A stretch of DNA of 32,293 nt from JAQGMV01 sp050260255 (GCA_050260255.1 JBLNBW010000249.1:1-32293); one strand, 5' to 3'; positions 14,383 to 22,183 are shown, numbered from the stretch's first letter. Numbers and translations: made by a program. Notes: generated by a model not told the origin, from the letters alone.

Positions 14383-15990
14383 TCAGTTGGACGCAATGAA
14401 CGTCCGAGCGCGCGCGAGCTCGGGACGCTGGCTGCCTTGGCCGCCGACCTCCATCAAGCGCGCGTAGTACTTTTTTGCTTTCGCCGCATCGCCACTCCTG
14501 GCCGCCGCTTCCGCCGCGCCGTATAGGCCACGAAAGCGATCCGGCTCACGCTGGTGCGAGGCTTCGTACGCCGCCAGCGCCTCGGTTGGTTTCCCCACCT
14601 CGAGCAGCATATCGCCGAGAAGCTCGCGCGCCGGCACGATACGGCCTGGCGTCACGATGTGTTTCTCGTGTCCGTCTTCCATGTCGGCCGCCCGGCGCAT
14701 GAGTTCGAGCGCCTGGTTTTGATCTCCGCGTGCCAGCGCAGCCCATGCCGAGGCGCCGAGCCAGTTGACCTCGACCTCTTTCGCCCAGTACATGTTCTTC
14801 GCTGCAATGAGCGTATCGCGCAGCGCGGCGATTTTCTTCACTTCCTGCTCCGCCGATGCGGCATCTCCGCTGCGCGCTGCGCCGAGCGCGCGTGCAAAAT
14901 GCGTCAGTGCATCGGCGTATGCAAATTTGCTGGGGCGCACTTCGAGCTGTGCGGCGGCGCGCCAGTCGCCACGCTCGACGGCATAGCGCGCCGGCATTGC
15001 GGCAAGCGCATAGGGCCCCGAGAACCGGTTGGAGGGATAGTTGGCGCTGAGGAAGCGGTCGGCGGTCGCGCGCGCATCTTCGTCGCGCGCCATTTGCAGA
15101 TACGCGTACACCATGTAGTCGGCGGCATGCATTGCATCATCGTAGTCCTTGCCTTTCACCGCGACATCCGCGGAGCGCTGGTTCGTCGCCGCCGACTCTG
15201 CCCATGCACCGACGCGGGTAAAGATATGCGAGGGCATGTGCAGAGCGTGGGGCGCCGCGGGTGCGATGCTCGCGTAACGACGTGCGGCATCGAGGCCTTT
15301 TGCGGCGATCGGTGGCGCATCGTAAGCGTGGATGAGGTAATGCGCGACACCCGGATGCTGGGGATACTTCGAAAACTGCTTCTCCAGTATGCCGGCTGCC
15401 TTGAGGTACATCGAGTACGTCTTGTCGTCGAGCGACTGCAGCGCCACCAAGTAGAGCGCGGAGAATATCTGCGCTTCGTCGTCGCCAGGGTAACGGCGCG
15501 CGAGATCCTCGAACGCCTTTGCACGCGCTTTCTGCCGTGCCGGTTCAGCACGCGTGTCGTACTCTTCGTAATACGCCGCCACCGCTTCGATGTAATCCTT
15601 CTCGCGCTGGGATTTGGGCGGCTTCGCCCGGCCTTCCTCGATCGCGGCGAGCGCGCGCTTTGCGCCGTCCGGCGATGCACCTTGCCCGGCGAGCGGATTA
15701 CTCATGAGCAACGCGGCGATTCCCCAGTATGCGACGGTGCATTCCGGGTCTGCGGCGAGAGCCTCGCGGAACGTGCGCTCCCCTTCCGTGTACCAGAAGG
15801 AGTGCAGCATCGCGACGCCCTGCTGCAGCTTCTCCTGCGCCGCTGGCGAGCACGAGTTGGCGAAGCGAACGGCGCCCAGCTGCTCGACCGAACGCCCGGG
15901 ACGAGCGCTATCGCCTGGTTGCGCGGAATAAAGGGGTGCCGACAGGACGAGCGACAACGAGGCGAGAATCAGACGGGAGGGACAGGACAT
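14383..15990 (-). CDS. Secreted tetratricopeptide-repeat protein
   Basis: A 535-residue protein with an N-terminal signal peptide (hydrophobic stretch in residues 6-22 ending near YSAQPG). TPR-like helical pairs follow: LLHSFWYTEGERTF-type segments around residues 55-90, further units in the middle (KTYSMYLKAAGILEKQFSKYP) and three clear units at the C-terminus (NQALELMRRAADMED, ALAAYEASHQREPD, GDAAKAKKYYARLMEVGG). A conserved ALHMPSHIFTRVGAW segment lies near residue 250. Such proteins are probably periplasmic scaffolds; no enzymatic motif is visible. A strong GGAGG precedes the ATG. Confidence 0.85.
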   Translation of the reverse strand: MSCPSRLILASLSLVLSAPLYSAQPGDSARPGRSVEQLGAVRFANSCSPAAQEKLQQGVAMLHSFWYTEGERTFREALAADPECTVAYWGIAALLMSNPLAGQGASPDGAKRALAAIEEGRAKPPKSQREKDYIEAVAAYYEEYDTRAEPARQKARAKAFEDLARRYPGDDEAQIFSALYLVALQSLDDKTYSMYLKAAGILEKQFSKYPQHPGVAHYLIHAYDAPPIAAKGLDAARRYASIAPAAPHALHMPSHIFTRVGAWAESAATNQRSADVAVKGKDYDDAMHAADYMVYAYLQMARDEDARATADRFLSANYPSNRFSGPYALAAMPARYAVERGDWRAAAQLEVRPSKFAYADALTHFARALGAARSGDAASAEQEVKKIAALRDTLIAAKNMYWAKEVEVNWLGASAWAALARGDQNQALELMRRAADMEDGHEKHIVTPGRIVPARELLGDMLLEVGKPTEALAAYEASHQREPDRFRGLYGAAEAAARSGDAAKAKKYYARLMEVGGQGSQRPELARARTFIASN

Positions 15991-16158
15991 GGCGGCCTCC
16001 GGCAGGGTAGCGGGTCATCTCCGCTCTAGGATCGTGGTCGCGCAGGAAAAGGAACTCAATAAGACGAAAGTACCCCTACTTATTCATCAGGGAGTCCTGT
16101 ATGTCCCGGTTCGAAGCCCCCGCATTGGAAAATCACGGCCCGGCGCGCCGAGCGAGTG

Positions 16159-16638
16159 TCATGGCTCTTCGATCTGGTCCCATGTCAGGAAGTAGCTTTT
16201 TCCATTGGTGCGATACCGGCGCTTGCGCTGATCGGGGTAGTCGCAGACGTCGAACGGCCGCCGGTTCCCGCCGACCAGATACACGAGATCCTCGATCCCC
16301 GTGTTGCGCATGCCGTGCGGCACCGAGTGTGCAACGAAACCGAGTAAATCGCCCGCCTCCACCTCGTACTCCTTGCCATCGATGCGCGCAGCGCCCTTGC
16401 CGCGCAGGATATAGATCCACTCCTCGTCGTGATGATGGTAGTGATACTCGGTGGTCTGGTCGCCCGATTTCACTCTGACGAGGTGCACCCCGAGACTCAC
16501 GAGACCCGTCGCGTCGCCCAGCGAGCGCGTGTGCCGGACGGCGGCCTTGTTGAGCGGATGCACGAATTTCGTCTCTTCCATCGCTTCGATGTCGGCGCGA
16601 CGAAGCAGTACGGGCTTGTCGTCTCGCTTTGCTGCCAT
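16159..16638 (-). CDS. Cupin-domain protein
   Basis: A 159-residue single-domain cupin. The first cupin motif is plain in YHYHHHDEEWIYILRGKG, giving metal-ligand-like histidines and a glutamate near residues 65-75. The second is HSVPHGMRNTG near residue 105, with a final histidine. The fold binds a metal and serves dioxygenases, isomerases or sensors, so no reaction can be named. The C-terminus ends in a YFLTWDQIEEP tail. The ATG has GGGAGAG upstream. It is divergent from the acetyltransferase gene, with 112 bases between the two starts. Confidence 0.88.
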   Translation of the reverse strand: MAAKRDDKPVLLRRADIEAMEETKFVHPLNKAAVRHTRSLGDATGLVSLGVHLVRVKSGDQTTEYHYHHHDEEWIYILRGKGAARIDGKEYEVEAGDLLGFVAHSVPHGMRNTGIEDLVYLVGGNRRPFDVCDYPDQRKRRYRTNGKSYFLTWDQIEEP

Positions 16639-16750
16639 GTTCTCTCTCCCAGGCCTTGGGTCACCGCATCATAACAGCCGCCCTCGAGCACACGCATCCG
16701 TAAGGCTGTATGATTTCCAAAAGAACACTTCAGCCGAGACCTTCGACTCC

Positions 16751-17173
16751 ATGAGCGATGCTCCCCTCGAATACAAAGTGAACGCGCCGATGACGGCGGA
16801 CCAGTTCATCGACGTGCTGGAACGCTCCACGCTGGCCGCTCGCCGGCCGGTGCACGACCGCGCGGCCATGGAAGCGATGGTGAGGCACGGCAATCTGTGC
16901 GTCACGGCGTGGCATGGCGACACGCTCGTCGGCGTCGCCCGCTCGCTCACCGACTTTCATTACGCCTGCTTTCTCTCCGATCTCGCTGTCGACAAGGATT
17001 ACCAGCGCAGCGGCATCGGTGTCGCGCTCATAGCACATACACAGCGCGCGCTCGGGCCGCACTGCAAGATCCGCCTCCTCGCCGCGCCGGCCGCCGCGGA
17101 GTACTACCCCCGCATCGGCTTCGAGCGCAATGCGAATTGTTGGGAGCTCGAGCCCGGCCGCGAGCCAGGTTGA
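16751..17173 (+). CDS. GNAT-family N-acetyltransferase
   Basis: A 140-residue acetyl-CoA-dependent acetyltransferase. The core has LVGVARSLTDF, then the acetyl-CoA loop VDKDYQRSGIGVALIAHTQ (R/Q-x-x-G-x-G/A type) near residues 80-98, and the late motif AAEYYPRIGFERN. It is the length of a minimal GNAT domain. The substrate may be an amine, amino acid or protein terminus. The start ATG at 16751 is the first residue of the conserved domain; the upstream reading is antisense to the cupin. The gene is followed at once by a PaiB-like gene. In Bacillus the paiA/paiB pair has the same partnership of acetyltransferase and PaiB, though PaiA identity here is not shown. Confidence 0.9.
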   Translation: MSDAPLEYKVNAPMTADQFIDVLERSTLAARRPVHDRAAMEAMVRHGNLCVTAWHGDTLVGVARSLTDFHYACFLSDLAVDKDYQRSGIGVALIAHTQRALGPHCKIRLLAAPAAAEYYPRIGFERNANCWELEPGREPG

Positions 17174-17196
17174 TGCGCCGAGAAGGGAGCGAGCCC

Positions 17197-17847
17197 ATGT
17201 ACATGCCTTCGCATTTCGAACAGACGCGCGCGGAAGCGCTCCATGCGCTCATACGCGAGTATCCGCTTGGCGCACTCGTCACGCTGCGCGCAGGCGCGCT
17301 CAATGCGGATCACGTTCCTTTCGATTTCGATCCAACGCCCGCCCCGCACGGCACCTTGCGCGGTCACGTCGGCCGCGGTAACCCGATATGGCGCGATGCC
17401 GGCTCGGACCGCGAAGTGCTCGTGATCTTCCAGGGCCCTTCCGGTTACATCACGCCGTCCTGGTATCCCAGCAAGAAAGAGCACGGCAAGGTCGTGCCGA
17501 CCTACAACTACGCGGTGGTTCACGCGTACGGCAAGCTGCGCGCCGTCGATGACCGCACTTGGCTGCGCGCCCTCGTCACCCGGCTGACCGATCGACACGA
17601 GGCTCACCACAGCGATCCCTGGCACGTCACCGACGCCCCGGGCGATTACATCGACAAAATGCTCGCTGCGATCGTCGGCGTCGAGATCACAGTGACGCGA
17701 CTGCTCGGCAAGTGGAAGGTGAGCCAGAATCGCACGCCGGTGGATCAGACCGGCGTAGTGGACGGCCTGAAAGCAAGCGGGAATGCCCACGATCTCGTCA
17801 TGGCGCAGCTCGTGGAGCAGTACGGCAAGCCGCAGCGGGACCGCTAA
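17197..17847 (+). CDS. FMN-binding PaiB-type protein (transcriptional regulator family)
   Basis: A 216-residue protein of the PaiB family, split-barrel flavin-binding folds first described as negative regulators of sporulation and degradative enzymes. Characteristic segments are MYMPSHFEQTR at the start, HVPFDFDP, GHVGRGNPIW, FQGPSGYITPSWYPSK and PTYNYAVVHAYG, then KMLAAIVGVEI and GKWKVSQNR. The ATG at 17197 has AAGGGAG nine bases upstream; another ATG at 17173 overlaps the previous stop as TGATG and would add eight residues. It is almost certainly co-transcribed with the GNAT gene. Regulation versus enzymatic flavin chemistry is unresolved for this family. Confidence 0.92.
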   Translation: MYMPSHFEQTRAEALHALIREYPLGALVTLRAGALNADHVPFDFDPTPAPHGTLRGHVGRGNPIWRDAGSDREVLVIFQGPSGYITPSWYPSKKEHGKVVPTYNYAVVHAYGKLRAVDDRTWLRALVTRLTDRHEAHHSDPWHVTDAPGDYIDKMLAAIVGVEITVTRLLGKWKVSQNRTPVDQTGVVDGLKASGNAHDLVMAQLVEQYGKPQRDR

Positions 17848-18057
17848 CGAGTGAAATGCTTCATCGCGAAAGACGCGAACTAAAGACTTACCGCCAAGCA
17901 CGGCAGGGACACGAGGGCGGAAATTGCCGGAAGCGTTGGCAGCACAGCGTTGACGAGCGAGCACGCGCGCGCTTGCATTCCGCCGGAAAATGCAGGATGT
18001 CCACTTCTCGAGCGGTCCGTTCTACACTGAGGCTCCACCCTCCATGCCAAGGCATGC

Positions 18058-18858
18058 GTGAGCCAAGATCCGACCTATGATCGCGAGCTCCTGTTGCTTG
18101 GGCCGAAGCGGAACGCGGTCCTCGACCTTTGGGAAATACACCGTTACGGCAGTGAAAGCTACGGTGATCCCGATTACGTCTCGATCTATGGTCTGACACC
18201 CGCCCATTGGTACGCGAAGGGCATACGCATCCTCGGGCGCACCGCGGTCGAATGTACGCGCGACGACCTTGCTCAAGCCATCGCCAAAGACGTCTCCGCC
18301 CTCGCGACGCCATTCCCCACCGATCACTCGCTGGTGATCGACCCTTTCGCCGGCTCAGGGAATACGTTGTATTGGCTGTTGCGCCACTTCCCGGGCGCGC
18401 GCGGATTGGGCTTTGAGTTGGACCGCGCGGTTTTTCAGCTCACCGCGCGCAATCTCGCGAATCTAAATCTACCCGTCGAGATCCTGAACACCGACTACCT
18501 CACGGGTCTCGCGCAGACACACATAGCCGTGCAACCGCAACTTGTCGTTGCGTTCATCGCTCCGCCGTGGGGTACCGCTTTGAGCCCGATCACCGGTCTT
18601 GACCTGCGGTGCACCACCCCGCCGATCACAGAAATCGTCGACCTGCTGATCCGCAGTTTCAGCGACAGTCGGCTCCTGTGCGCGATCCAGGTATACGAAA
18701 AGGTAAATCGGGAATCGCTGGCGGAGCTGGCGACGCGCTTCGACTGGTCGGCACTGCGGATCTACGACATCAATGCGCCGGGACAGAATCATGGCATTCT
18801 GCTTGGCACGAAAGAATGGATACCGGGCGACATGCTGCCTGCGACGGAACCGGCCTGA
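18058..18858 (+). CDS. SAM-dependent methyltransferase-like protein
   Basis: A 266-residue protein with the class I methyltransferase signature DPFAGSGN at residues 95-102, an acidic ribose-contact residue in GFELDR (Glu120) and a motif-IV-like APPW at 168-171. That order (FxGxG first, (D/N/A)PPW later) is that of N6-adenine or RNA guanine-N2 methyltransferases, but the usual Asp/Asn is Ala, which weakens DNA-adenine activity. The 90-residue N-terminal region has no family I recognise. The start is GTG with no clear Shine-Dalgarno; no in-frame ATG precedes it. It lies next to the integron integrase, tail to tail, 137 bases apart, and has lower third-position GC than the genes around it. Confidence 0.7.
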   Translation: MSQDPTYDRELLLLGPKRNAVLDLWEIHRYGSESYGDPDYVSIYGLTPAHWYAKGIRILGRTAVECTRDDLAQAIAKDVSALATPFPTDHSLVIDPFAGSGNTLYWLLRHFPGARGLGFELDRAVFQLTARNLANLNLPVEILNTDYLTGLAQTHIAVQPQLVVAFIAPPWGTALSPITGLDLRCTTPPITEIVDLLIRSFSDSRLLCAIQVYEKVNRESLAELATRFDWSALRIYDINAPGQNHGILLGTKEWIPGDMLPATEPA

Positions 18859-18995
18859 ACAGCGACGGCGGACGGTCTGGGATGGCGGATCTCGTGGAGC
18901 GGTACGCGATGCCGCGGCGGTCAGCAGCATAGACGCGAGGGAGAAACAATCAATCGTACCGAAGAGCAGATACGAGTCGCGGCGCCCAAGAGTTG

Positions 18996-20012
18996 CTACG
19001 ACTGTTCCCGCATCGACCCCGCATCTAGAGGACTGGTTACACCGCGTCCGCCCTTGTTCAGCACATGCGTGTATATCATCGTCGTCGATACATCGGCGTG
19101 ACCAAGCAGCTCCTGCACCGTCCGGATGTCGTACCCCCGTTCAAGCAGGTGCGTCGCGAACGAATGGCGCAGCGTGTGGCAGCTGATGTGCTTCGTGATG
19201 CCAGCCGAGCGCGCCGCCTCCTTGACCGCGCGTATCAGATAATTCTCGTACACGTGATGGCGACGAACAACGCCGCTCCGGGGATCGCGCGAAAGCTTGT
19301 ACGAGGGAAAGACGAACTTCCAGCCCCAGTCATACGCCATGCGCGGATACTTGGCGGGAAGGGCCGCAGGAAGTTCGACGCTGCCATGTCCCGCCGCAAG
19401 ATCACGCTCGTGAAGCGTGCGTACCCGCGTCAGATGTGCTTCGAGCGGCTTCACCAGACTGGCTGAGAGCATGGTCACGCGATGTTTCGCTCCCTTGCCG
19501 TCCCGGATGGTGATCTGCCGGTACTCGAAATCGACATCCTTTACGCGCAGCTTGAGGCATTCCCGTAAACGCAGCCCGGCGCCGTATAGCAGGCTCACCA
19601 TCAGCCATCGCATTCCATCGAGCTGCGAGACGATGGCCTGCACTTCGGCGCGGGTCAGTACGGTCGGCACGCGCACCGGCCGCTTGGCGCGATCCAAGCC
19701 TTCCAGCCATCCAAGCGGCGCATCCAGGATGTCGCGATAAAGGAACAGAAGTGCCGAGAGCGCCTGGTTCTGCGTGGCGGCTGCAACGGCGCGATCCCGG
19801 GCAAGATGATTGAGAAATGCAGTCACTTCGCTCGCGCCCAGCTGCCCGGGATGCCGCTTGTCATGAAAATAGATGAACCGCCGAATCCAGTGAACGTAGG
19901 TTTCCTCGGTACGGAAACTATAATGTTTACGTCGCACGGCGTCGCGGACTTGATCCAGCAACCGCGGTTTCGACGCGCCAGCCGACACGGACGAAGGCAG
20001 CTCTTCCACCAT
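18996..20012 (-). CDS. intI: Integron integrase IntI (tyrosine recombinase)
   Basis: A complete 338-residue IntI, the site-specific recombinase that inserts and excises gene cassettes at attI and folded attC sites. Catalytic residues match IntI1 with a shift of two: Arg148 (GAGLRL), His279 and Arg282 (CHTLRH), His305 (LLGHADV) and nucleophile Tyr314 (IYTHV). The IntI-only extra region between the catalytic boxes is present (LPAALPAKYPRMAYDWGW, about residues 214-231), which separates it from XerC/D. The C-terminal KGGRGVTSPLD is also typical. GGGGAG lies six bases before the ATG. The gene points away from the cassettes. No stop or frameshift is seen, so the enzyme should be active. Confidence 0.97.
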   Translation of the reverse strand: MVEELPSSVSAGASKPRLLDQVRDAVRRKHYSFRTEETYVHWIRRFIYFHDKRHPGQLGASEVTAFLNHLARDRAVAAATQNQALSALLFLYRDILDAPLGWLEGLDRAKRPVRVPTVLTRAEVQAIVSQLDGMRWLMVSLLYGAGLRLRECLKLRVKDVDFEYRQITIRDGKGAKHRVTMLSASLVKPLEAHLTRVRTLHERDLAAGHGSVELPAALPAKYPRMAYDWGWKFVFPSYKLSRDPRSGVVRRHHVYENYLIRAVKEAARSAGITKHISCHTLRHSFATHLLERGYDIRTVQELLGHADVSTTMIYTHVLNKGGRGVTSPLDAGSMREQS

Positions 20013-20109
20013 GCCGCTCCCCTGCAGCCATCGTGGCTTCCTTAACGCGCGGCGGGCAGCAAAGATGACTTGGATTTCGCTGAGAGCTGTGGCATAACGT
20101 TGTCATGGT

Positions 20110-20171
20110 TTGTCAACTAAAATTGGCAACTAAAAAAGTCACCTAAATTTGTCAACCAATAGAAGTTGGGC
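20110..20171 (+). other. attI-like integron attachment site with four 13-bp repeats
   Basis: Four contiguous 13-mers lie at 20110-20122 (TTGTCAACTAAAA), 20123-20135 (TTGGCAACTAAAA), 20136-20148 (AAGTCACCTAAAT) and 20149-20161 (TTGTCAACCAATA). After three bases comes GTTGGGC (20165-20171), a perfect GTTRRRY core at which cassettes join. The position between intI and the first cassette is that of attI. In attI1, two direct repeats and a core pair bind the integrase; a run of four is more extensive. The stretch is much richer in AT than its surroundings. A Pc promoter was not clear. Confidence 0.8.
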
Positions 20172-20182
20172 GTCGATGTGCC

Positions 20183-20455
20183 ATGGCTAGGTTCGAGATC
20201 GAAGACGAACTGCACGCAGAGGCTCAAGGCGAATTTGAGAGCCGTGGTGACGCTTTGGCGGAGCTAGAGCGTCGTGCCGCGATCCCGTGGCACCAGGAGC
20301 CGAACCAAGCTCCTTGTCAAAGTTGGAAAACCTGCGGTCGCAAATACGAGCTCATCGAGTACGATGAGAACGTCTCTCCACGTAAAGAGCTATACCGCGA
20401 GCTCGTGCTCGAGATATCTGCCGCCGGAGTGCGATGGCACCGACATCACGCGTAA
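20183..20455 (+). CDS. Cassette 1 hypothetical protein
   Basis: A 90-residue soluble protein, acidic at the N-terminus (MARFEIEDELHAEAQGEF). The central WHQEPNQAPCQSWKTCGRKYELIEYD stretch carries two cysteines and a conserved-looking YELIEYDENVSP strand. It resembles small unnamed proteins common in environmental integron cassettes, from memory. It starts with ATG 12 bases after the attI core and stops seven bases before attC1. It has no signal peptide or membrane segment. The last few residues (WHRHHA) are unlike the rest and might reflect a C-terminal change. Function unknown. Confidence 0.75.
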   Translation: MARFEIEDELHAEAQGEFESRGDALAELERRAAIPWHQEPNQAPCQSWKTCGRKYELIEYDENVSPRKELYRELVLEISAAGVRWHRHHA

Positions 20456-20461
20456 ATCGCC

Positions 20462-20522
20462 GCCCAACTTTAGTTCGAGCGGACGTGCCGCAAGCGGCAC
20501 GCCGCTCAACATTGCGTTAGAC
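20462..20522 (+). other. attC site 1 (61 bp)
   Basis: R'' GCCCAAC (20462-20468) and R' GTTAGAC (20516-20522) bracket a near-perfect palindrome. GAGCGG, an extra A at 20483, and CGTGCCGC pair across an AA centre with GCGGCACG and CCGCTC. The unpaired A (and C at 20476) match the extrahelical bases that give attC its strand choice; TTTA and ATTGC form the unpaired central spacer. The size matches the short attC class. Confidence 0.93.
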
Positions 20523-20532
20523 CTCACAGAAC

Positions 20533-20943
20533 ATGCTCGCCTCAACCACCGTCCTTATCGTCGTCGTAGCTGGCATCGCCGTGTGGACGCTTGTCTTTGG
20601 TGGCGCGCCGCCCTCAACGTATCGCGCTCGCGGTTGTCAGGGTAGCGGGTGGCGTTCCGCATTCCCCGACGTCCCAAAGTCAGAGATTCGCGAGTTCCTG
20701 TCCTTGTTTGTGTCTGCGTTCGCATTCGACGAGACTCACAAACTCAAGTTCGATCCGACCGATCGGGTCCTGGACATTTACCGTTCGATTTACCCGCACA
20801 AGTGGATGGCCGACGCGCTCGAGGTTGAAACGTTCGCCAAGGACTTTGAATCCAAGTACGGCGTTGCGTTTGCCGCGGCTTGGTGCGAAGAGGTCACGCT
20901 CGGGGAACTCTTCACACACTCTCGCAGACGAGGTGCCACGTGA
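20533..20943 (+). CDS. Cassette 2 membrane-anchored protein, possibly acyl-carrier-like (DUF1493-like)
   Basis: A 136-residue protein. Residues 5-24 form one hydrophobic segment (TTVLIVVVAGIAVWTLVFGG), so it is likely anchored with the rest in the cytoplasm or periplasm. The C-terminal half has KSEIREFLSLFVSAFAF, then KFDPTDRVLDIYRSIYP and a final EEVTLGELF. That order vaguely recalls acyl-carrier-like DUF1493 proteins, but the serine for a phosphopantetheine arm is not evident. Similar sequences occur in other integron arrays as I remember them. The ATG is ten bases after the attC1 core and the stop is one base before attC2. Function unknown. Confidence 0.7.
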   Translation: MLASTTVLIVVVAGIAVWTLVFGGAPPSTYRARGCQGSGWRSAFPDVPKSEIREFLSLFVSAFAFDETHKLKFDPTDRVLDIYRSIYPHKWMADALEVETFAKDFESKYGVAFAAAWCEEVTLGELFTHSRRRGAT

Positions 20944-20944
20944 G

Positions 20945-21034
20945 GTCTAACAAGGCAGTCGAGACGGACGCCCAAGGGCGTCCGCGCACTGCGTGCGCTT
21001 CTGTGCTTGGGCGCCGCTCACTTCTACGTTAGGC
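20945..21034 (+). other. attC site 2 (90 bp)
   Basis: R'' GTCTAAC (20945-20951) and R' GTTAGGC (21028-21034) are good complements. Inside, GAGACGGACGCCCAAG pairs with CTTGGGCGCCGCTC once two As are left out as extrahelical bases. The middle can form a further GGACGCCC/GGGCGTCC hairpin. Together these are diagnostic of an attC of the longer type. Confidence 0.9.
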
Positions 21035-21050
21035 AGCGCAGGAGGATGCT

Positions 21051-21389
21051 TTGACTTTCGAGAGGCTGGCGCACTTCGTCACCGGTGCACGATGCGAGCC
21101 GACGCCCGGGGGTGTTGCGATTCGCGTCGTTCTTGGCATTGTCTGCACCACGGTTGTCGTCGGGCTGATGCTGGTCTTTTTAGGTGCGGCGGCTGGCAAC
21201 GCCAATTCAGTTGCCGAGTTCAAAGCCGTATTCCTGCCGTGCACGATGATGTATGCCATTTACCTCACAGCCACGGTATTCGTGTGGCGGGGCGGGAGAA
21301 CCCAAGCCGCGCAGTACCTGGCGTGGCTTCCTTGCTTGTTGCTTGCGGCCGCTGGCGGACTCTCCTTTGCCTGGGGAATGGTTCAGTGA
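21051..21389 (+). CDS. Cassette 3 small membrane protein
   Basis: A 112-residue protein with three clear hydrophobic segments: about residues 24-48 (IRVVLGIVCTTVVVGLMLVF), 62-79 and 88-107 (LAWLPCLLLAAAGGLSFAW). It starts at TTG; GGAGG lies six bases upstream and no in-frame ATG fits, since the nearby ATG at 21046 meets a stop after two codons. It ends 20 bases before attC3. No family is recognised. Small membrane proteins of this kind are frequent in environmental cassettes. Confidence 0.72.
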   Translation: MTFERLAHFVTGARCEPTPGGVAIRVVLGIVCTTVVVGLMLVFLGAAAGNANSVAEFKAVFLPCTMMYAIYLTATVFVWRGGRTQAAQYLAWLPCLLLAAAGGLSFAWGMVQ

Positions 21390-21408
21390 ACGAGAGCGTG
21401 AAAGCGCT

Positions 21409-21498
21409 GTCTGACAGGTCGGTCAACACGGCCGCACAAGTCCGTCCGCGCGCTATGTGCACGGGCCTCGTGCATGTTGGTTACCTCCAACGTTAAAC
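21409..21498 (+). other. attC site 3 (90 bp)
   Basis: R'' GTCTGAC (21409-21415) and R' GTTAAAC (21492-21498) flank a region that aligns by eye with attC2 in length and in its GTCxGAC…CCGTCCGCGC landmarks. The inner arms are more diverged than in sites 1 and 2, so pairing is looser. Its position right after the third cassette gene supports it. Confidence 0.72.
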
Positions 21499-21679
21499 CA
21501 GACGCCCGACGTCGAGAACGAATGAAGGCCCTCAGTCCTGCTTCCTCCGCCACGCGCGTGGCTCGTGCGCGGGAATGCTTGGTGTGCCGCGGATGCGCTA
21601 CTGGCGGGACTTCTAGCGCTGAAGCGCCGCGGCTGAGTCGACACTACGCAAAGTACAGTCGCAGGAAGAGACAGGTAAC

Positions 21680-22096
21680 ATGAAGAAGAGCCAGCCGGCG
21701 AAAGCCGAATCTCCTTCAGCGCTGATAGGCGCGAAAATCGAGGCGCTCGGCGACTGGAGGGGCGGGATGCTCTCCCGGCTCCGCGTCCTGATCAAGGAGG
21801 CTGACCCCGAAGTCGTCGAGGAGTTGAAGTGGAGAAAGCCATCCAATCCGACCGGGGTCCCGGTGTGGTCTCACGACGGAATCATCTGCACCGGCGAAAC
21901 CTACAAGGACAAGGTGAAACTCACTTTTGCCAAGGGCGCCGCGCTGGACGATCCTTCTTGCCTCTTCAACGCCAGCTTGGAAGGCAACACCAGGCGCGCC
22001 ATCGACATCCACGAAGACGACAAGATCGACGAGGAGGCGTTCAAGGCCCTCATCCGTGCCGGCGTGATGCTCAACACTTCGCGCGTTGGGCGCTGA
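21680..22096 (+). CDS. DUF1801 (YdhG-like) protein
   Basis: A 138-residue protein of the DUF1801 family, small proteins of YdhG/YjhX-adjacent fold with unproven function. Characteristic segments are LRVLIKEADPEVVEELKWRKP, VWSHDGIICTGETYKDKVKLTF, and the late stretch with DIHEDDKIDEEAFKALIRAGV. It begins 181 bases after attC3 with ATG and an AG-rich upstream stretch. If it is cassette 4, its own attC is not recognisable (see rejected items). It may therefore be the first chromosomal gene beyond the array or a cassette that lost its site. The 182 bases before it hold no gene I can name. Confidence 0.85.
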   Translation: MKKSQPAKAESPSALIGAKIEALGDWRGGMLSRLRVLIKEADPEVVEELKWRKPSNPTGVPVWSHDGIICTGETYKDKVKLTFAKGAALDDPSCLFNASLEGNTRRAIDIHEDDKIDEEAFKALIRAGVMLNTSRVGR

Positions 22097-22183
22097 CGTA
22101 CCGCAACTATTCCAGCCGACCGTCTCCGCTCGACGTGCTCGGCCTCGGCTGAACCACGAGCGTTGGCGCGCAAGGAGCATCAG

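Larger units (their letters stand above)
20110..21498 (+). mobile_element. Integron cassette array: attI plus three gene cassettes
   Basis: Three cassettes run from the attI core to the last recognisable attC: about 20166-20516, 20517-21028 and 21029-21492, if joining occurs after the first G of each GTTRRRY core. Each holds one plus-strand gene followed by its attC, the normal cassette design. The divergent integrase precedes them. Codon use in the cassettes is less GC-biased than in the flanking chromosome, which fits foreign origin. Confidence 0.88.

Noticed and set aside
16058..16085. Inverted AATAAG/CTTATT with TACCCCT as a regulator site for the TPR gene
   Set aside because: Short match with no second heptamer; cannot be told from chance.
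16101..16135. tRNA T-loop-like GGTTCGAAGCC
   Set aside because: No paired T-stem, anticodon arm or acceptor stem can be drawn around it.
22085..22091. GTTGGGC as the core of a fourth attC
   Set aside because: It falls in the last codons of the DUF1801 gene and the only RYYYAAC-like partner (GCTCAAC) is about 15 bases away, too close to form an attC.
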